From VRUE01 sp963796705 (GTDB taxonomy: Bacteria; Actinomycetota; Thermoleophilia; Solirubrobacterales; 70-9), in NCBI GenBank assembly GCA_963796705.1, contig CAWCMK010000003.1, forward strand, positions 186,001 to 250,000: DNA of 64,000 bases, written 5' to 3'. The translations under genes were made by a program, and so were the position numbers. This document shows positions 1 through 11,600 of this stretch, one piece after another (within the stretch, counting starts at the first letter, position 1; every line of letters begins with the position of its first letter). Below the pieces are notes generated by a model. That model had not been told where the DNA came from. It was given only the letters and a program-made list of their open reading frames with translations, and ran no database searches.

Positions 1-1757
1 CTCTTCTGAAATTCTTCATCACTGATGTACTGGAAGCGGGCCGATGTCGGGGCACCGTTCGGGTTTGTTTCCCCGTGCAGAAGGGCCCGGTCCGAATGCA
101 CGTCGGTCGCCGCTACGCCGCGGCCGGAGGGCATGCCCGGCGGCGTCGTGAACGTCCGATCTTCTCCATAGCTGATACCGGATTCACCGTGACTGGCCAC
201 GACCCGGTAGTGGTAGGTTGAGAAGGGTTCAAGGCCGCTCAGGCTGGCCGAAACGGTGCTCCGACCGGGTCCAAGAGGCGATCCCGCGTCGGCCCCGGGG
301 GCCGGTGCTGTCTTTTGCCCGTAGGATTCGGTCGGTCCCCACTCGAAGTAGTAGCTGGTGTCTTCACCGTTGCCAACGAAAGAGCCGTTCAGCTCGGCAC
401 CGTTTTCCCCAAGCTGATCCGCGGGGTCGGTCCTCAGATCAAGTACCGCCTGGGGCGAGTAGGTCTGATCAGAACCGTACTCGACACCATTTGGGTTATT
501 GACTACGAGTCGGTAGTGATATCGCTTCCCGGTCGTCAGTCCGGATAGCCCGGCACTGACTTCGGTCTTGGAGCTGTAAGGCAGGCTGGAACCGGCTTCA
601 CATGGCAGGCTGCCGAGGATGTACTTGCCAGCTTCTTCCCCGTATTCAAATTTGCATTCGGTCACATTTCCGCCGCCATTGGGATCGACCGTCGCGTTGA
701 CGGTGCCCGCAGTGCTGGTCGGATCGGTGATGCCCGAGTACGTGGTCCTGGGCTCGACGGCGTCGGGGGTGAAGATATCGACCTGTTCGTAAACCGGAAC
801 GTAGAGGTATCCCATCGAGTTGACCCCCGGGGTGCCCCTCGCGCCGGATGCATTCAGCGTCTCCAGGTGGTTGCCAGAGGAATCGTATTCGTTGACTCCG
901 CTGTTGGTTGTGATCAACACGTTGTCGTTGGTCGGATCAATCGCCGTACCTCCCAGACCCGGATTACCGCCCACCGCGCCGGGGGCCTTGAAGCTGCGCA
1001 AGTAGGTTCCGGTGGAGTCGAACTCGTCTACGACTGCGGCTTCAGCGTCCGTGACGTAGACATTTCCCTCAGAGTCGACGGCTACGTTCTGCACTTCGCC
1101 GAAGGGGCCGCTCGGGGTGCCCAGTAGCTTGTTCGCGCTGATGTAGCTCGCGGTGGCCGGGAAGTCAACCGGATGCCGCCCCGCATCGAAGACCTCGACA
1201 TCGTCTTCGGGAGAGCTCAGAGAGAGGTAGATACGACCCTTCGAGTGAGAGTTGGTGTTGTCGATCGCGACGTGGATCCCGGCCTCAACGGCGCCCCCCG
1301 TGTTGTCAATGTTGCTCCACTCTTCGAGGAATTCTCCATCTTCACTGAAGACATCGAGGGTGCGCCCGTTGGACTGGGCCACATAGACATCGCCGCTCTG
1401 TCCGTCGACCGCGGCGGAGAGATCGAGGATCGAACTCCCCCAGGGTTCATCCGTATTCGGGGTGTCCAGCAGGGTCTGGGACGGGTAGGAGTCATACTCA
1501 TAGAGTCCGTTTTGGCCCGGATTGGGCGTCGAGGTTTCATGACCTTCATCCGTAATCCAAACGTTGTCGTTAGGGGCGATCGCGATGCTGCTCGTTTGAC
1601 GAAATTCGGGAATCTTGGAGTCAAAGGAGCGGGCCGCGAGGGCAGCGCTGGCGAATAGCGCGAGGATGCCCGTAACTGCGCCGAGCGCGATCAGACACGC
1701 GAGCACCGGTCCCGCGACGCGCCGAGGGGTCCCAGGTTGGGTGGCCGAGGCCAGCAT
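1..1757 (-). CDS. Secreted NHL-propeller/FN3-like surface protein, 3' end outside window
   Basis: Only the first 585 codons are present; the frame stays open to the window edge. I chose the ATG at 1757, which lies 62 bases after the stop of the preceding gene and has a GAGGGG stretch about 10 bases before it. Residues 12-42 are a hydrophobic signal segment ending in SAALAA. Residues ~45-330 carry NHL-like blades (for example VAVDSEGNVYVTD and AVDGQSGDVYVAQ). After that come at least three FN3-like modules marked by FEYG/FEWG...YG and YHYRLVV/YHYRVVAS. The architecture matches the gene at 8652..12617, so the two look like paralogues. NHL propellers usually bind proteins or glycans; a surface-binding or scaffold role is inferred. 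No enzymatic motif was seen. Confidence 0.8.
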   Translation of the reverse strand, partial: MLASATQPGTPRRVAGPVLACLIALGAVTGILALFASAALAARSFDSKIPEFRQTSSIAIAPNDNVWITDEGHETSTPNPGQNGLYEYDSYPSQTLLDTPNTDEPWGSSILDLSAAVDGQSGDVYVAQSNGRTLDVFSEDGEFLEEWSNIDNTGGAVEAGIHVAIDNTNSHSKGRIYLSLSSPEDDVEVFDAGRHPVDFPATASYISANKLLGTPSGPFGEVQNVAVDSEGNVYVTDAEAAVVDEFDSTGTYLRSFKAPGAVGGNPGLGGTAIDPTNDNVLITTNSGVNEYDSSGNHLETLNASGARGTPGVNSMGYLYVPVYEQVDIFTPDAVEPRTTYSGITDPTSTAGTVNATVDPNGGGNVTECKFEYGEEAGKYILGSLPCEAGSSLPYSSKTEVSAGLSGLTTGKRYHYRLVVNNPNGVEYGSDQTYSPQAVLDLRTDPADQLGENGAELNGSFVGNGEDTSYYFEWGPTESYGQKTAPAPGADAGSPLGPGRSTVSASLSGLEPFSTYHYRVVASHGESGISYGEDRTFTTPPGMPSGRGVAATDVHSDRALLHGETNPNGAPTSARFQYISDEEFQK

Positions 1758-1819
1758 TGAGAGGTGCCCCTCGGCTCCTCGGGAGCGGCGCCTGTGCCGT
1801 TGCCCTGCGATCGGCCGCA

Positions 1820-4651
1820 TCATCGCTGGCTCGCCTTCCCGAGCCGTCGCCGTGAGGTGCGATCGGGGCGGATCCGACGGTTTCGGCGTCGGTGCGATGC
1901 GCTCTTTCGGCCGCATGGCGTCTGCACCTGAGTTCTGCTGTCGGCGCTCCTACCGTTTTGCCCAACGAGGGCGATCGTCGCCTTCAACGGGTGAGAGCAG
2001 ATGGGCTCTGAGTTCTGTAGGAGTCCCTTTCTGCCGCCGTCGAGGTTCAACGAGAAGCTTGAGACCGGAGCATCGGGGACCGTTTCGAAGCTCGTGCGAA
2101 TGCCGCCGTTGACGGAATCGACACGTCCGTCGAGGACGATTTCGATCTGGCCCTTGAGATCGGCGACGACGTCGGGGAGGCGATGCCCGAGGCCGCTCAT
2201 CAGGTAAACGGGACCTTCCAGGGGCTTTTCGAGCAGGGGGGTGGTCGCCCTGGCAAAGCCGATGACCGAGTCGGGCGGGCAGCCCGAGCCGTGGAACTGT
2301 GCCTGCGAACAGACGTTGCCGATGTGCGCGTTGTCGACGATCTCCGAGGGTGGCATCGTCACCACAGCGCGCGAGATCCCGGCTTCTCCGGCGGAAGCGG
2401 TGAGCAGCGAGTGCAGGGCGGGGGCTGCGGTTCGTCGCGTCGAGCCCGAGAGGCGCAGAGATAGCTTCGGGCCAAAGGACAGATCGGTGCAGTCGTTCAC
2501 CTGGAAGGGAGAGGAGAAGCTTGCCTGACCGGCCTGATCGCCGGCCGCGAGGACACCGACAGAGAGGGGGTTGCAGTTGGTCGGGTTGAGGGCAAAGCCA
2601 GGACGGTTGAGCTGGATCACGACTCCACGGATGCGCAGGGGGATCCCATCGAGAATCCGTGGCAGGGGATCCGACACCGCCGTGATCTGGGCGTTAGTTG
2701 GATTGACGTGCAGCGCCACTCGCACGACCACGTTGCCGAGGTCATAGGGACCCGATATTGCGGGGGTGATCACCGCCAGGCTGAGCGGCGCTCCCCTGTA
2801 GGGGCCGGCCAGATAGACCTTCCCCGGGACGTAGAGCGGGTGGTTACCTGCGCCGACGGCGGTTGTTGCCGACCCGACTTCGGCGGCAGGAGAGCAACTG
2901 GGATTGGCCTGCTCGGCCAGGCCAGACGCGTTGGGGTTCGCGGCTGCGCTGATAGACGCCTCCGAGCAGTAGGGAATTCCGGCTAGCGTCGCCGCAAAGC
3001 CGGGGGGCGTGGTTACGCTGAGGGAGCTCAGATCCTGGTTGCCGTCACTTCTCTGCAGGTCGAGCAGGAACTGCGTGTGTGCGCCGGCCGTGCTGTCAGT
3101 CACACCGGTGCTTACGGTCGGGGTGAAGGGACGAGTGGGGCCCGGACAGGGGTCTTCGTTTGGACCCGAGTCGAGGGTAAAGAACTGGGTGGAGGTCTGC
3201 GTCCCAAGACTGGAATCCCAGGGTCTGAACCTGGTCGTAACCGGGTAGGAGCCGCACTGCGTGGGCGTCGCTAGCAGTCCACGTTCGGAGCCGAATAGGT
3301 GCATATTGAACGCTGTCAGCGGACTCTCGGGCAGATCATCGAAGGTGATGACAAGCTGACCGCTTGTGGGGTCGGGGGTAACCGTTCCAGCGAGCTTTAT
3401 GTGGGTGGCAAAGCCGTCGGCGATGAGGAAGATCCGGTAGCGATTACCAGGCAGCGGCTGGCCAAGATAGACATATCCCGGCAGCGGCCCCGGCAGGGCG
3501 GAGCTTTCGATTTCAAGGCTGCCGATCTTGGCAAATTCAGGACAGTGGCCTTCTTCCTCGCTGCCGAACCTCGCTTCCTGGTCGGCGCAGGCGGTCTTTC
3601 CGTCGGCAGCATTCGGGTTAATCGTGAATCCGGGAGGCAGAGTGACTGTGGCGCCACGCAGCTCGGTGGGCGAGGGAATCGTCGGGCTCAGCTCCTGAGG
3701 GACCTTGAGGTCAATATCGATCCCTGATGCAGTATCCGTCTCGGTGGTCGTCGGCTGGGCGTAGAGACTTGGGTTAAAGCTCAGCTGATCGCACCCGGTC
3801 GGCTGCGGCCAAGCGTGATCGGCTTCCGTGAGACCGCCATCATAGGAGAGCACTTCCAGCGAGCTTTCCAGCGCGGAATCACAGTTAGTCGGATTCTGCA
3901 GAAACGGAGTCAGCGGACTGTTGGAGGCGACGGGAGGCAGTTTGCTGCCGCACGGCATGACAATCGTGTTGGGGTCGTCTGTGCTGGGCGTGCCATTCGC
4001 GTCGCACAGGGTGTCTCCATACCAAGAGAAGCCGCGATTTTCCTTGACATCCAGTCGCAGCGGGTCGTGTTTCGGTTCAGCGGGCACGCCCCAGAGATCC
4101 TCCTGAAAAGTCTGCAGGGGGAAGGTTCCGTGATAGATCGAGATGGCGGAAGCATCTAATCCATAGTCACTTCCTGTCCGAGCACTCAGCACAGTGAACT
4201 GCGGCGTGTTGAAGAGAAACACTTTGAACCCGAGCAAACCCGCCTGATCGGGTGGCGGGACGAGGTTGTAGAGCATGCTGATGAAGTTTCCCGCACTGGC
4301 ATTGACGCTGACAACTCCGACCTGTGAGTCAACCGGACAGCGATCCGCTGAGAAGTCCGCAATCGAACACTGAGGGGTCGCGTGCGGATTTCCAATGAAG
4401 CCAGTCGGCAGGTGGACGGTAGCGTTTTTTGCATCCTCACAGTTACAGGCGCTTTGGCTCTTCTGCAGGAGCCGATTCTCCAACGAGAACTGCACCTCAA
4501 CGTCGGGATGACCGCCAGCCTGGCGGGTTGATGGAACCGCAGAGAATGAGTTGATCGGCGTATCGGCTTGGGCCCAGCCCAAGGGGAGCGTGATCACCAG
4601 GCCAAGTGCAACGCCACCGATGGCGCAGACCTGTTTGAGCCGGGCCCTCAT
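1820..4651 (-). CDS. Large exported protein with four Cys-containing repeat domains
   Basis: A 943-residue protein that I cannot assign to a named family. Residues 1-29 are a signal peptide (hydrophobic core, cleavage near AQA-DT). A domain recurs about four times (near residues 75, 335, 545 and 760). Each copy has a strand such as VTLPPGF or VTMPPSE, then a Cys, then a C-P pair followed by (D/E)-x-(Q/V)-(V/I)-G, then G-x-V-Y-L. The paired Cys suggest a disulfide in every repeat. The C-terminal ~30 residues are strongly basic (SHRRRNRRIR and RTSRRR), like its upstream neighbour. Its ATG overlaps the stop of the 4648..8655 gene by four bases (ATGA), so translation is probably coupled. It is most likely a surface structural protein. 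Confidence 0.8.
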   Translation of the reverse strand: MRARLKQVCAIGGVALGLVITLPLGWAQADTPINSFSAVPSTRQAGGHPDVEVQFSLENRLLQKSQSACNCEDAKNATVHLPTGFIGNPHATPQCSIADFSADRCPVDSQVGVVSVNASAGNFISMLYNLVPPPDQAGLLGFKVFLFNTPQFTVLSARTGSDYGLDASAISIYHGTFPLQTFQEDLWGVPAEPKHDPLRLDVKENRGFSWYGDTLCDANGTPSTDDPNTIVMPCGSKLPPVASNSPLTPFLQNPTNCDSALESSLEVLSYDGGLTEADHAWPQPTGCDQLSFNPSLYAQPTTTETDTASGIDIDLKVPQELSPTIPSPTELRGATVTLPPGFTINPNAADGKTACADQEARFGSEEEGHCPEFAKIGSLEIESSALPGPLPGYVYLGQPLPGNRYRIFLIADGFATHIKLAGTVTPDPTSGQLVITFDDLPESPLTAFNMHLFGSERGLLATPTQCGSYPVTTRFRPWDSSLGTQTSTQFFTLDSGPNEDPCPGPTRPFTPTVSTGVTDSTAGAHTQFLLDLQRSDGNQDLSSLSVTTPPGFAATLAGIPYCSEASISAAANPNASGLAEQANPSCSPAAEVGSATTAVGAGNHPLYVPGKVYLAGPYRGAPLSLAVITPAISGPYDLGNVVVRVALHVNPTNAQITAVSDPLPRILDGIPLRIRGVVIQLNRPGFALNPTNCNPLSVGVLAAGDQAGQASFSSPFQVNDCTDLSFGPKLSLRLSGSTRRTAAPALHSLLTASAGEAGISRAVVTMPPSEIVDNAHIGNVCSQAQFHGSGCPPDSVIGFARATTPLLEKPLEGPVYLMSGLGHRLPDVVADLKGQIEIVLDGRVDSVNGGIRTSFETVPDAPVSSFSLNLDGGRKGLLQNSEPICSHPLKATIALVGQNGRSADSRTQVQTPCGRKSASHRRRNRRIRPDRTSRRRLGKASQR

Positions 4652-7600
4652 TCGCCCTTCCTTTCAATGGGCTGGGGACCTCTCTTGGCGCGATGCCTAT
4701 ATCGGCCGGCCCGCTCCTTGTGCCGCGCCCGTCTGCGCCGATGCCGCTTGTGAGCTGTGTGCCGTCGATGAGCGCTCTTACGGACATTTCCGCTGCTCGA
4801 AGGCTTTCCGTTACCCGTGATCTGGGGGAGCGCCGGCGGCGTGCTACCGGCGCCGTGGCACTCGTCAGCGGCGTCGCACGGGGGCGGCGGAGCGGGATTT
4901 GAGAACCCGCCGCCCGAGCGAGCGTCATAGAACTTGAGGAACAGACCGTTGTGGTCTTGGCTCAGAAGCGTGTCATAGGTGGAGAAGTACACATCTGTGC
5001 CATCAGCACTGACACCGACGAGCCCAGGAACATTGAACTCATAGATCCCGGAGGACTGCTCCGTCTGCCCGGTTCCTGGGGTGATCAACTGCGCGTGGCC
5101 CTCGGTGTACTCGTAGACATCGAGGGCATGATTGGTATCGCCGTGGACAAGAGCATCTTCCGTCGAGAAGAAGGCACGACCGTCTTCGGTAAGGAAGAGA
5201 CCGTCCTGACTCCCCTCGACGTTTGATGTCGGGGATTCTCCGCTCGGGATACACGAGACGCAGACGAGGTCTCTTGTCGCCGGGTTGTATCTGTACATCT
5301 CGAGGTGGCCTGCATTTTCATACTGGGTCACCTGGCTTGCGGTTATGAAGGCCGCGAAGGAATCGCTGGGCGTGACCTGCATTCTCACGGCGGGGCCATC
5401 ACTGCACGCACCGCCATAGGTTTCTGAGTTCGTGCAGTATGGGCCGGTGGTGAGCGTCGTCACGTACTGAACCTGGCCGTCACGATAGACGTAGAGGTTC
5501 TCCTGGTTCGGAATTCCCCGCGAGCCATCCAAGAGTTCTGGGGAGAAGAAGTAGATGTCTCCATTGTTTGAGGCGATGAAGCTGTCGGAGCGGCAGTTTC
5601 CGCCGATGCCGCTCTCAAGCTGGCAGTACCCGAGGTTGGAGTAAGTGACGACGCCGCAGGCGACCGTGAAGCTTGCGTTGCAGGAATCACCGTTCCCGCT
5701 TCCGTTGATTCCCTTTGAGATCAGGGTCAGTGCGTTCGTCTTTTCGCTCCACATATAGAGATCGGTACTTGAATCCGTGTCTTCGGACGTGAGCTGTTCG
5801 GGCGTGGTGAAGTAGACCTTGCTGCCGTCGCTGGTCATGCCGACGTAATGGACGTCGTGGCCCTCGGAGACGTCGTAGCTGACTGCATCGTCAACGCGCA
5901 TGTAGAGGCGACTTGGCTGCATCGGACAGCGCAGCGCGACGCCCGAGGCACACGGCGGTTGAGAGCAGTTGGCCAGACCGCACGGTCCGGTTCCCCCGGC
6001 GGCCATCAGGATGTGCGAGCCGTCGCTGGAAACGGCGGGAATCTCGAGCGGATCTCCCGACGCGTCACCGGGCTCGCTCGGAATGTCGGCGCCGCCCGGC
6101 GTCTTGGAGGCGACGACGACGGAGTTCTGCTTGGTGTCGTTGTCATAGACCGAGCCAGGCGAACTCAGCTGCCCGCCGGGCGCGAAGACGTTCCACTCGC
6201 TGGCGAAGACAAAGTGCGATAAATCGGACGACGCCTGCACGTCGCCGGGGCAGAAGTTGGAGATGATGTTGTTGCCATCGGGTGAGATCCCGGGGCAGTT
6301 CAGTGCACCCATCCCTCCCGGCGCGTCCGCCAGCGGTTCGTCACCGGGCTGCACGTAATCGACGCGCGTGTACATGTTCCAGCCTGTCGGGTACTGCCCG
6401 GTGGGGACGGTTTCGAGGTTGGTGGGCCAGCGGCCGAGGTACTTGTTTTCCGAGGTCCACACGTAGGGAGCGGCCGACGCAATTGGCGTCGGGTTGCTGG
6501 TGTCGGCACCGAATGAGCTGCCGGCCGACTGATTGCCATCGTTCCAGTCCAAGAACTCGCTCATGCTTGGGTTGGTGAGGACGTTGTTCTGGATGATGTC
6601 CGGGGTGGAGCCGCCGTTCGACATGCTCTGGCGCTCCCCCTGGAATGCGGTGTTTCCAGTATCGGGCAGACCCTGCGGCGGACCGCCGGCGATTGCGACT
6701 TCGTTGGCCGCAGGACCAACGTATTTGGTCACCCAGCCGGTGTCGGTGCGGGTCGCCACATAGAGGTCACCGACGCTGTTGATCGGACTGCCACCGGAGC
6801 CGGGGATCGTTCCCCACAGCCCGGTGAACGCGAAGCGCGAGGGCGAGATGGCGTGGCCCGTGTTGGGGCCGTCAGGATAGAGCTGGGTCCCGGCCGCATC
6901 GCCGGGTGAAACCAGCTCATAGGCACGACAGTCGGGAAGGTAGTTCGCCTGGGCCTGCTGGCGAACGTTGGAGTTAGGACAGCTAGGCGGAAAGAAGTTG
7001 AACGTCTGGTCTTCGGTCGTCGTGGTTCCGTCGGAGTTCGTCGCAAGGAGGCGATAGTGATAGACAACGTGCGGGGTGAGGCCTTCGAGATGGACCGCGA
7101 TCGAGCTATCGGAGTTTGAGGCCGCGATCGTCCCTTCGGGAACCGGCGCCGTCTCGCCATACTCCAGGGTCGGTCCATATTCAAAGCGGTAACTTGTTTC
7201 GAGCCCATTTGGATTGACTTGAGCGCGTAGGTCAGCGGATGTCGCGGTGAGGTTGGCGGACGCCAGTCCGTCGATGGCCGGAGGCTGGGTTGTGATGAAG
7301 GTCTGATCGAGACCCGCAGCGGTGCCGCCGGCGGTGTTCGAGGCGACAACCCGGTAGTGATCCTTCGTGCCGGGCGAGAGACCGCTGACGGTCGCGGTGA
7401 CTTCGGTCGGGACGCTGAAGTTGGAGCCCGGGGGGTTTGAGGCGGGATCGGGGCTGCATGGCACCGAGGTGCCGTAGCTCTTGTCAAACCCGTATTCGAA
7501 ATGACAGGCCGTGATATTGCCGCGACCAGCGGGGTCGATCTGAGCGGTCAGGGTCACGCTGCTCTGGGTCGCGCTGGTCGGTGGCCCGGTGGTGACGATT

Positions 7601-8655
7601 GGCCGTGCGTCTCCGAAGGCCGCCACGTCGTTGGCTGTCGAATTGGCCACGTAGACGGTGTGTGAGGTGCCATCTACACCGACCCCCTTGGAGCCGAACA
7701 GATCACCGCTGCCGAACGAGTCGAGCGGGTCGCAGGGTGCTGCGATCGGGTTGCAGGCGCCGCTGAAGTGATCGACCACCGAGCCGGTGTCCTGGTAGAG
7801 CTCGTGACTTGAGGGGTCGAAATCAAAGCCGGTGGCCGGGGTGGCACTTGTCATCTGTTTGATGCCGATTTCTTCGTTGCTCTTGAAGACTTCGTTTCCG
7901 TCGCCGAAGTATTCAGAGCCTTCGGGGTCGACCTTGAGCCATGAGGCACCGCTCGTGTTGCCGTATTCGATGTAAGTTCCGTTCTGGGTGTAGTGCCAGA
8001 CATTGATCGCACCACAGCAGGAGGCGTAATGAGTTCCGCCGACGTATAGCTCGCCCGTCGCGGATGAGACCGCGAGTCCGAAGGGAGGCCCAAAGCCCGG
8101 GAGATTGGTTGCGTCCGAGCCGTCCTTCTGACCCGCGATGCCCCAGCTCGAAACGATCCGCCCCGACGATTCGAACTTCTGGACCAGATCACTTTCCTTA
8201 TCGGCAACGTAGATGTCGCCGGAAGAGGGTCCGTTGGAATTATCCACCGCGAGGTAATAGGGATCCTCAAAGGCGGCGGGGCTACTGCCGGAAGCGCCGG
8301 CCTGACAGGTGTCATTGGAGCTGGCTGTGCAGACGTTGGCGCCGCTGGTCTGATCGACGCCCTTGCCGAACATGAGCAGGAAGGAGCCCGAGGGCGAGAA
8401 CTTCTCAACCCGGTGATTACCGGGGTCGGTGACGTAGAAATCAGCGCTGGACTGATCGACTGCGACATCGGTCGGTCCGGAAAGCGGGTAGGGGTCGGCC
8501 GGGGTCGAGCTCGTTGCTCCGAAGGTCCCCGTGTAGGTATGGCTGACACCCGCCGCTGAGACCGGGGAGACCGCAAGCAGCGAGACCACCATCGCAGCGA
8601 GGATGACGAGCAGGACCGAGGTCGAGCGTGACAGTGAGATCCGGAGCGCGGTCAC
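4648..8655 (-). CDS. Giant exported protein: NHL blades, two FN3-like modules, WD40/TolB-like propeller, basic tail
   Basis: A 1335-residue protein with a signal peptide (residues ~8-35, ending SPVSAA). Residues ~55-340 contain NHL-like blades such as GPTDVAVDQSSADFYVTD. Two FN3-like modules follow (ITACHFEYG near 385, YRFEYGPTLEYG near 490). The remaining half (~590-1260) has TolB/WD40-like repeats of the type SSDGSHILMAA and TSDGSKVYFTTPEQL, which suggests a second propeller. The last 45 residues are almost entirely R/K/H (HRRHTAHKRHRRRRARHK). It is coupled on both sides: its stop overlaps the next ATG, and its ATG overlaps the previous stop. The role is unknown. An extracellular binding or matrix protein is inferred, with the basic tail perhaps gripping acidic wall polymers. 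Confidence 0.85.
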   Translation of the reverse strand: MTALRISLSRSTSVLLVILAAMVVSLLAVSPVSAAGVSHTYTGTFGATSSTPADPYPLSGPTDVAVDQSSADFYVTDPGNHRVEKFSPSGSFLLMFGKGVDQTSGANVCTASSNDTCQAGASGSSPAAFEDPYYLAVDNSNGPSSGDIYVADKESDLVQKFESSGRIVSSWGIAGQKDGSDATNLPGFGPPFGLAVSSATGELYVGGTHYASCCGAINVWHYTQNGTYIEYGNTSGASWLKVDPEGSEYFGDGNEVFKSNEEIGIKQMTSATPATGFDFDPSSHELYQDTGSVVDHFSGACNPIAAPCDPLDSFGSGDLFGSKGVGVDGTSHTVYVANSTANDVAAFGDARPIVTTGPPTSATQSSVTLTAQIDPAGRGNITACHFEYGFDKSYGTSVPCSPDPASNPPGSNFSVPTEVTATVSGLSPGTKDHYRVVASNTAGGTAAGLDQTFITTQPPAIDGLASANLTATSADLRAQVNPNGLETSYRFEYGPTLEYGETAPVPEGTIAASNSDSSIAVHLEGLTPHVVYHYRLLATNSDGTTTTEDQTFNFFPPSCPNSNVRQQAQANYLPDCRAYELVSPGDAAGTQLYPDGPNTGHAISPSRFAFTGLWGTIPGSGGSPINSVGDLYVATRTDTGWVTKYVGPAANEVAIAGGPPQGLPDTGNTAFQGERQSMSNGGSTPDIIQNNVLTNPSMSEFLDWNDGNQSAGSSFGADTSNPTPIASAAPYVWTSENKYLGRWPTNLETVPTGQYPTGWNMYTRVDYVQPGDEPLADAPGGMGALNCPGISPDGNNIISNFCPGDVQASSDLSHFVFASEWNVFAPGGQLSSPGSVYDNDTKQNSVVVASKTPGGADIPSEPGDASGDPLEIPAVSSDGSHILMAAGGTGPCGLANCSQPPCASGVALRCPMQPSRLYMRVDDAVSYDVSEGHDVHYVGMTSDGSKVYFTTPEQLTSEDTDSSTDLYMWSEKTNALTLISKGINGSGNGDSCNASFTVACGVVTYSNLGYCQLESGIGGNCRSDSFIASNNGDIYFFSPELLDGSRGIPNQENLYVYRDGQVQYVTTLTTGPYCTNSETYGGACSDGPAVRMQVTPSDSFAAFITASQVTQYENAGHLEMYRYNPATRDLVCVSCIPSGESPTSNVEGSQDGLFLTEDGRAFFSTEDALVHGDTNHALDVYEYTEGHAQLITPGTGQTEQSSGIYEFNVPGLVGVSADGTDVYFSTYDTLLSQDHNGLFLKFYDARSGGGFSNPAPPPPCDAADECHGAGSTPPALPQITGNGKPSSSGNVRKSAHRRHTAHKRHRRRRARHKERAGRYRHRAKRGPQPIERKGE

Positions 8656-11600
8656 CGGCGCCCCCTCCTAACATGGCGGCGGCTCTTTTTGTGCCTGTGT
8701 CGATGGACATGGCGCTTCAAGCACCTGCCCTCGCGTTTGACAAGGCCGTGTGCACAGGGGACAGAGGGGGTCGGCTGGGTTGACTCTTCGCTTGCCCTTG
8801 TGCTGAAGGTCTGTTCAGGGCCCTGCACGGTGGCGACCGCATTGCTCGCGACGAGGCGGTAGCGATAGACGCTCCCAGAACTCAACCCGGTGATCGCCGT
8901 GCTCACCGAGTGGACAATGTTGTCGGAGCCGATCGACGCGCTCTCGGCCGTGCTCGACTCATTCGATCCGACGGAGCCGTATTCGAAATGGTAGGTGGTG
9001 GCTCTGAAGCCGGGCTGGATGGAGGCATCGAGAGTCGCGCTCGTTTCGGTTATGTCAGAGACTCCACTTGCGAGGAGGGCCGGCGGCGCCGGAGTCGTGA
9101 AGGTCTGATCGGGGCCGTAGGTTGTCCCGTCAAAGTTGAGCGCCACGAGCCTGAAGTGATAGGTCGTCGCAGGCTGAAGTTCTTCGATCGTTTCCGTAAC
9201 CGTATGGTCAACCGCATCTTCGCCGATCGATTCGCCGATGATCGTTTCGTTGCCGTAACTTGAGTTCGCACCGTACTGAAAGCGGAATACCGTCGGGGAC
9301 TGGTTGGGATTGATCTTGCCGCTGAGGGTCGCGGTTGTCGGCGTGACGTTCACTACTTCCGTTTCGCCAATGCTGGGGGCCAGCCCTGGCGATGGAGTGA
9401 AGGTCTGATCGCGGCCGTAGCTGGGAAACCCCCGCCCATCGCTGCGAATTGCGACCAACCGGTAGTGATAGGTGGCGTACGGCGATAGTCCGGTCAGGGA
9501 GGCGCTGACTTCGGTCGGCCCGCCAAGCGGCGTTGCCTGGGCGCAGGGAATGCTGCCGAGGTCGTATTTGGCTTCGGTGCCGTATTCGAAGTAGCAGCTG
9601 CTGATCGTTCCCGGGCCGTCGGGGTCAACCCGGCCGGTGAGGGTTCCCGACGTGGGGCCGGGATCTGTGACTTCTCCCGTGGTGACCGCGGGAACGGGAA
9701 GGGGCGTGAACGAGGCGATGTCGTTGGCGCCACTGTTCGCCGCGTAAATGACATTGCTCCGTGGGTCGAAGGCGAGGCCGGTGGCCCCTGTCAGGTCGCC
9801 GCTGCCGAAGGTATCGACCGGACCGCATCCCTGTTCGGAGAGATCGACGCCGCCGCATTTTGTGCTGCCGGAGAATTGATCGATGTAGGAGCCTTGGTCA
9901 ACGTAGACGTCGTTCGTGGCGCGGTCGATCGCGATCCCCGAGTTGACCGGAGCCGGGACCGAGCGCCCGTAGAGATCCCAGGAGGCGTATATCTCGGCGG
10001 TCGGGCTGGAGTAGAACACCCCACCGCCCGCGGACTGCAGCTCATACCAGGCGCCCAGAGCACTGACATCGATTCCGGTTCCACCCGGACGCCCAAGGTC
10101 ATCGACGTCACCTTCCCCGTAGGAGCCATCGGTGGGGATCGAGCGCTGCGATACGCCGTCCTGGCCGAGCTCGGTCCAGACGTAGGGCGCGTTGTCGGTC
10201 AGGACGAAGAGATCGCCGGCTGTATCAACCGTGATCCCGCCGATCGTGCCACCGGGGCTGCTGAAGTTGATCGCGCCCCCGGTCCCCCAGGAGGCGATGA
10301 GATTCCCGCTCGGGTCAAACTTTTGCACCACGCTGTCCGCTGTATCCGCGACATAGACATCACCCGACGATGGACCGGGTGAGTTGTCGACCTCGACAAA
10401 TCTGGGCGCCGTGAACTGACCCGCGCCCTGACCGGCGATCCCTGCCTGACAGCCCGAGGTGCATATCTCGCTTTCGGGATTGCCATTACCCACGCCCCAG
10501 CCCCAGGCGGCGAGAAAGTGGCCTGACTCATTGAGTTTGATGATCCGGTGATTGCCCGTGTCGGCCACGTAGATGTCGCCGGTCGAGTCATCGACCGCGA
10601 GATCTCGCGGGTTGCTGAGCTGCCCGTCACCGCTCCCGGCGGACCCAAGATCACTTGAGAACTGGTAGCGGCCAAGAGTCGTGAAGGATCGATCCCCACC
10701 ATGCGTGACGCCGGCCGCATCAGTCGCAATGACTCGGTAGTGAACGGTCGAGTCGACCTCTAGGTGTTCAAGTTCAAAGGAAAGCGCCTGGGGACCCGAG
10801 CCGGAGCCCGCGTCCAGGCCCGGAGGAATGCTCGTTGTGTTCCCATAGGAGGTGGTGGGACCCCATTCGAAGTAGTAGTGGACATCCTCGCCGATCCCGT
10901 TGTAGGACGCCTCGAGGGTCGCGCTCGATGCGGTCACATTGGCGGCCGCTTCGGTCTGGAGATTCTCCACCGCCGCCAGAGTCTTGAAGCTTTCGTCGTC
11001 GCCGTAGGAGGTCCCCACCGAGTTGGATGCCACAACCCGGAAGTGGTAGGTCGTCTCAACCGTAAGGCCAGTCAGTTCCGCACTTACCCCTTGTGAACCC
11101 GATCCCGATCCCTCATCCACCATGGGAGTCGTATTTCCATAGGAGGTGGTGGGTCCCCATTCGAAGTAGTAGTGCGTGTCTTCGCCATTACCGTTGTAGT
11201 GAGCGTTGAGCGTCGTCGTGTTGCGAGCCACGTTTGTCGCGGCGTCCGTCGTGAGACCGGCGACCGCGTGGGGAATGTAGGTCTGGTCGGATGCCTTCTT
11301 GGTTCCGTTAGCCGTGGTGAGTACGAGACGATAGTGATACGTCGTCTCCGGCGTGAGACCCGAGATGGTGGCGCTAACCGAGGTATTGGTCGTGTACGGC
11401 GTGCCCGGAGAGCACGGGACGCTGGATCCGTAGGCGATCGTGGTCCCGTACTGGAATTCACAGGAGCTCACTTCCGGGCCTCCGTTCAGGTCCACCGATG
11501 CGTTCAGTTCACCGGAGGTCTGGGCCTGGTTTGCCACGGTGCCATATGTCACCTTCGGCAGAATCGCGGCAGATGTGAAGATGTCAACAACATTGGCTTT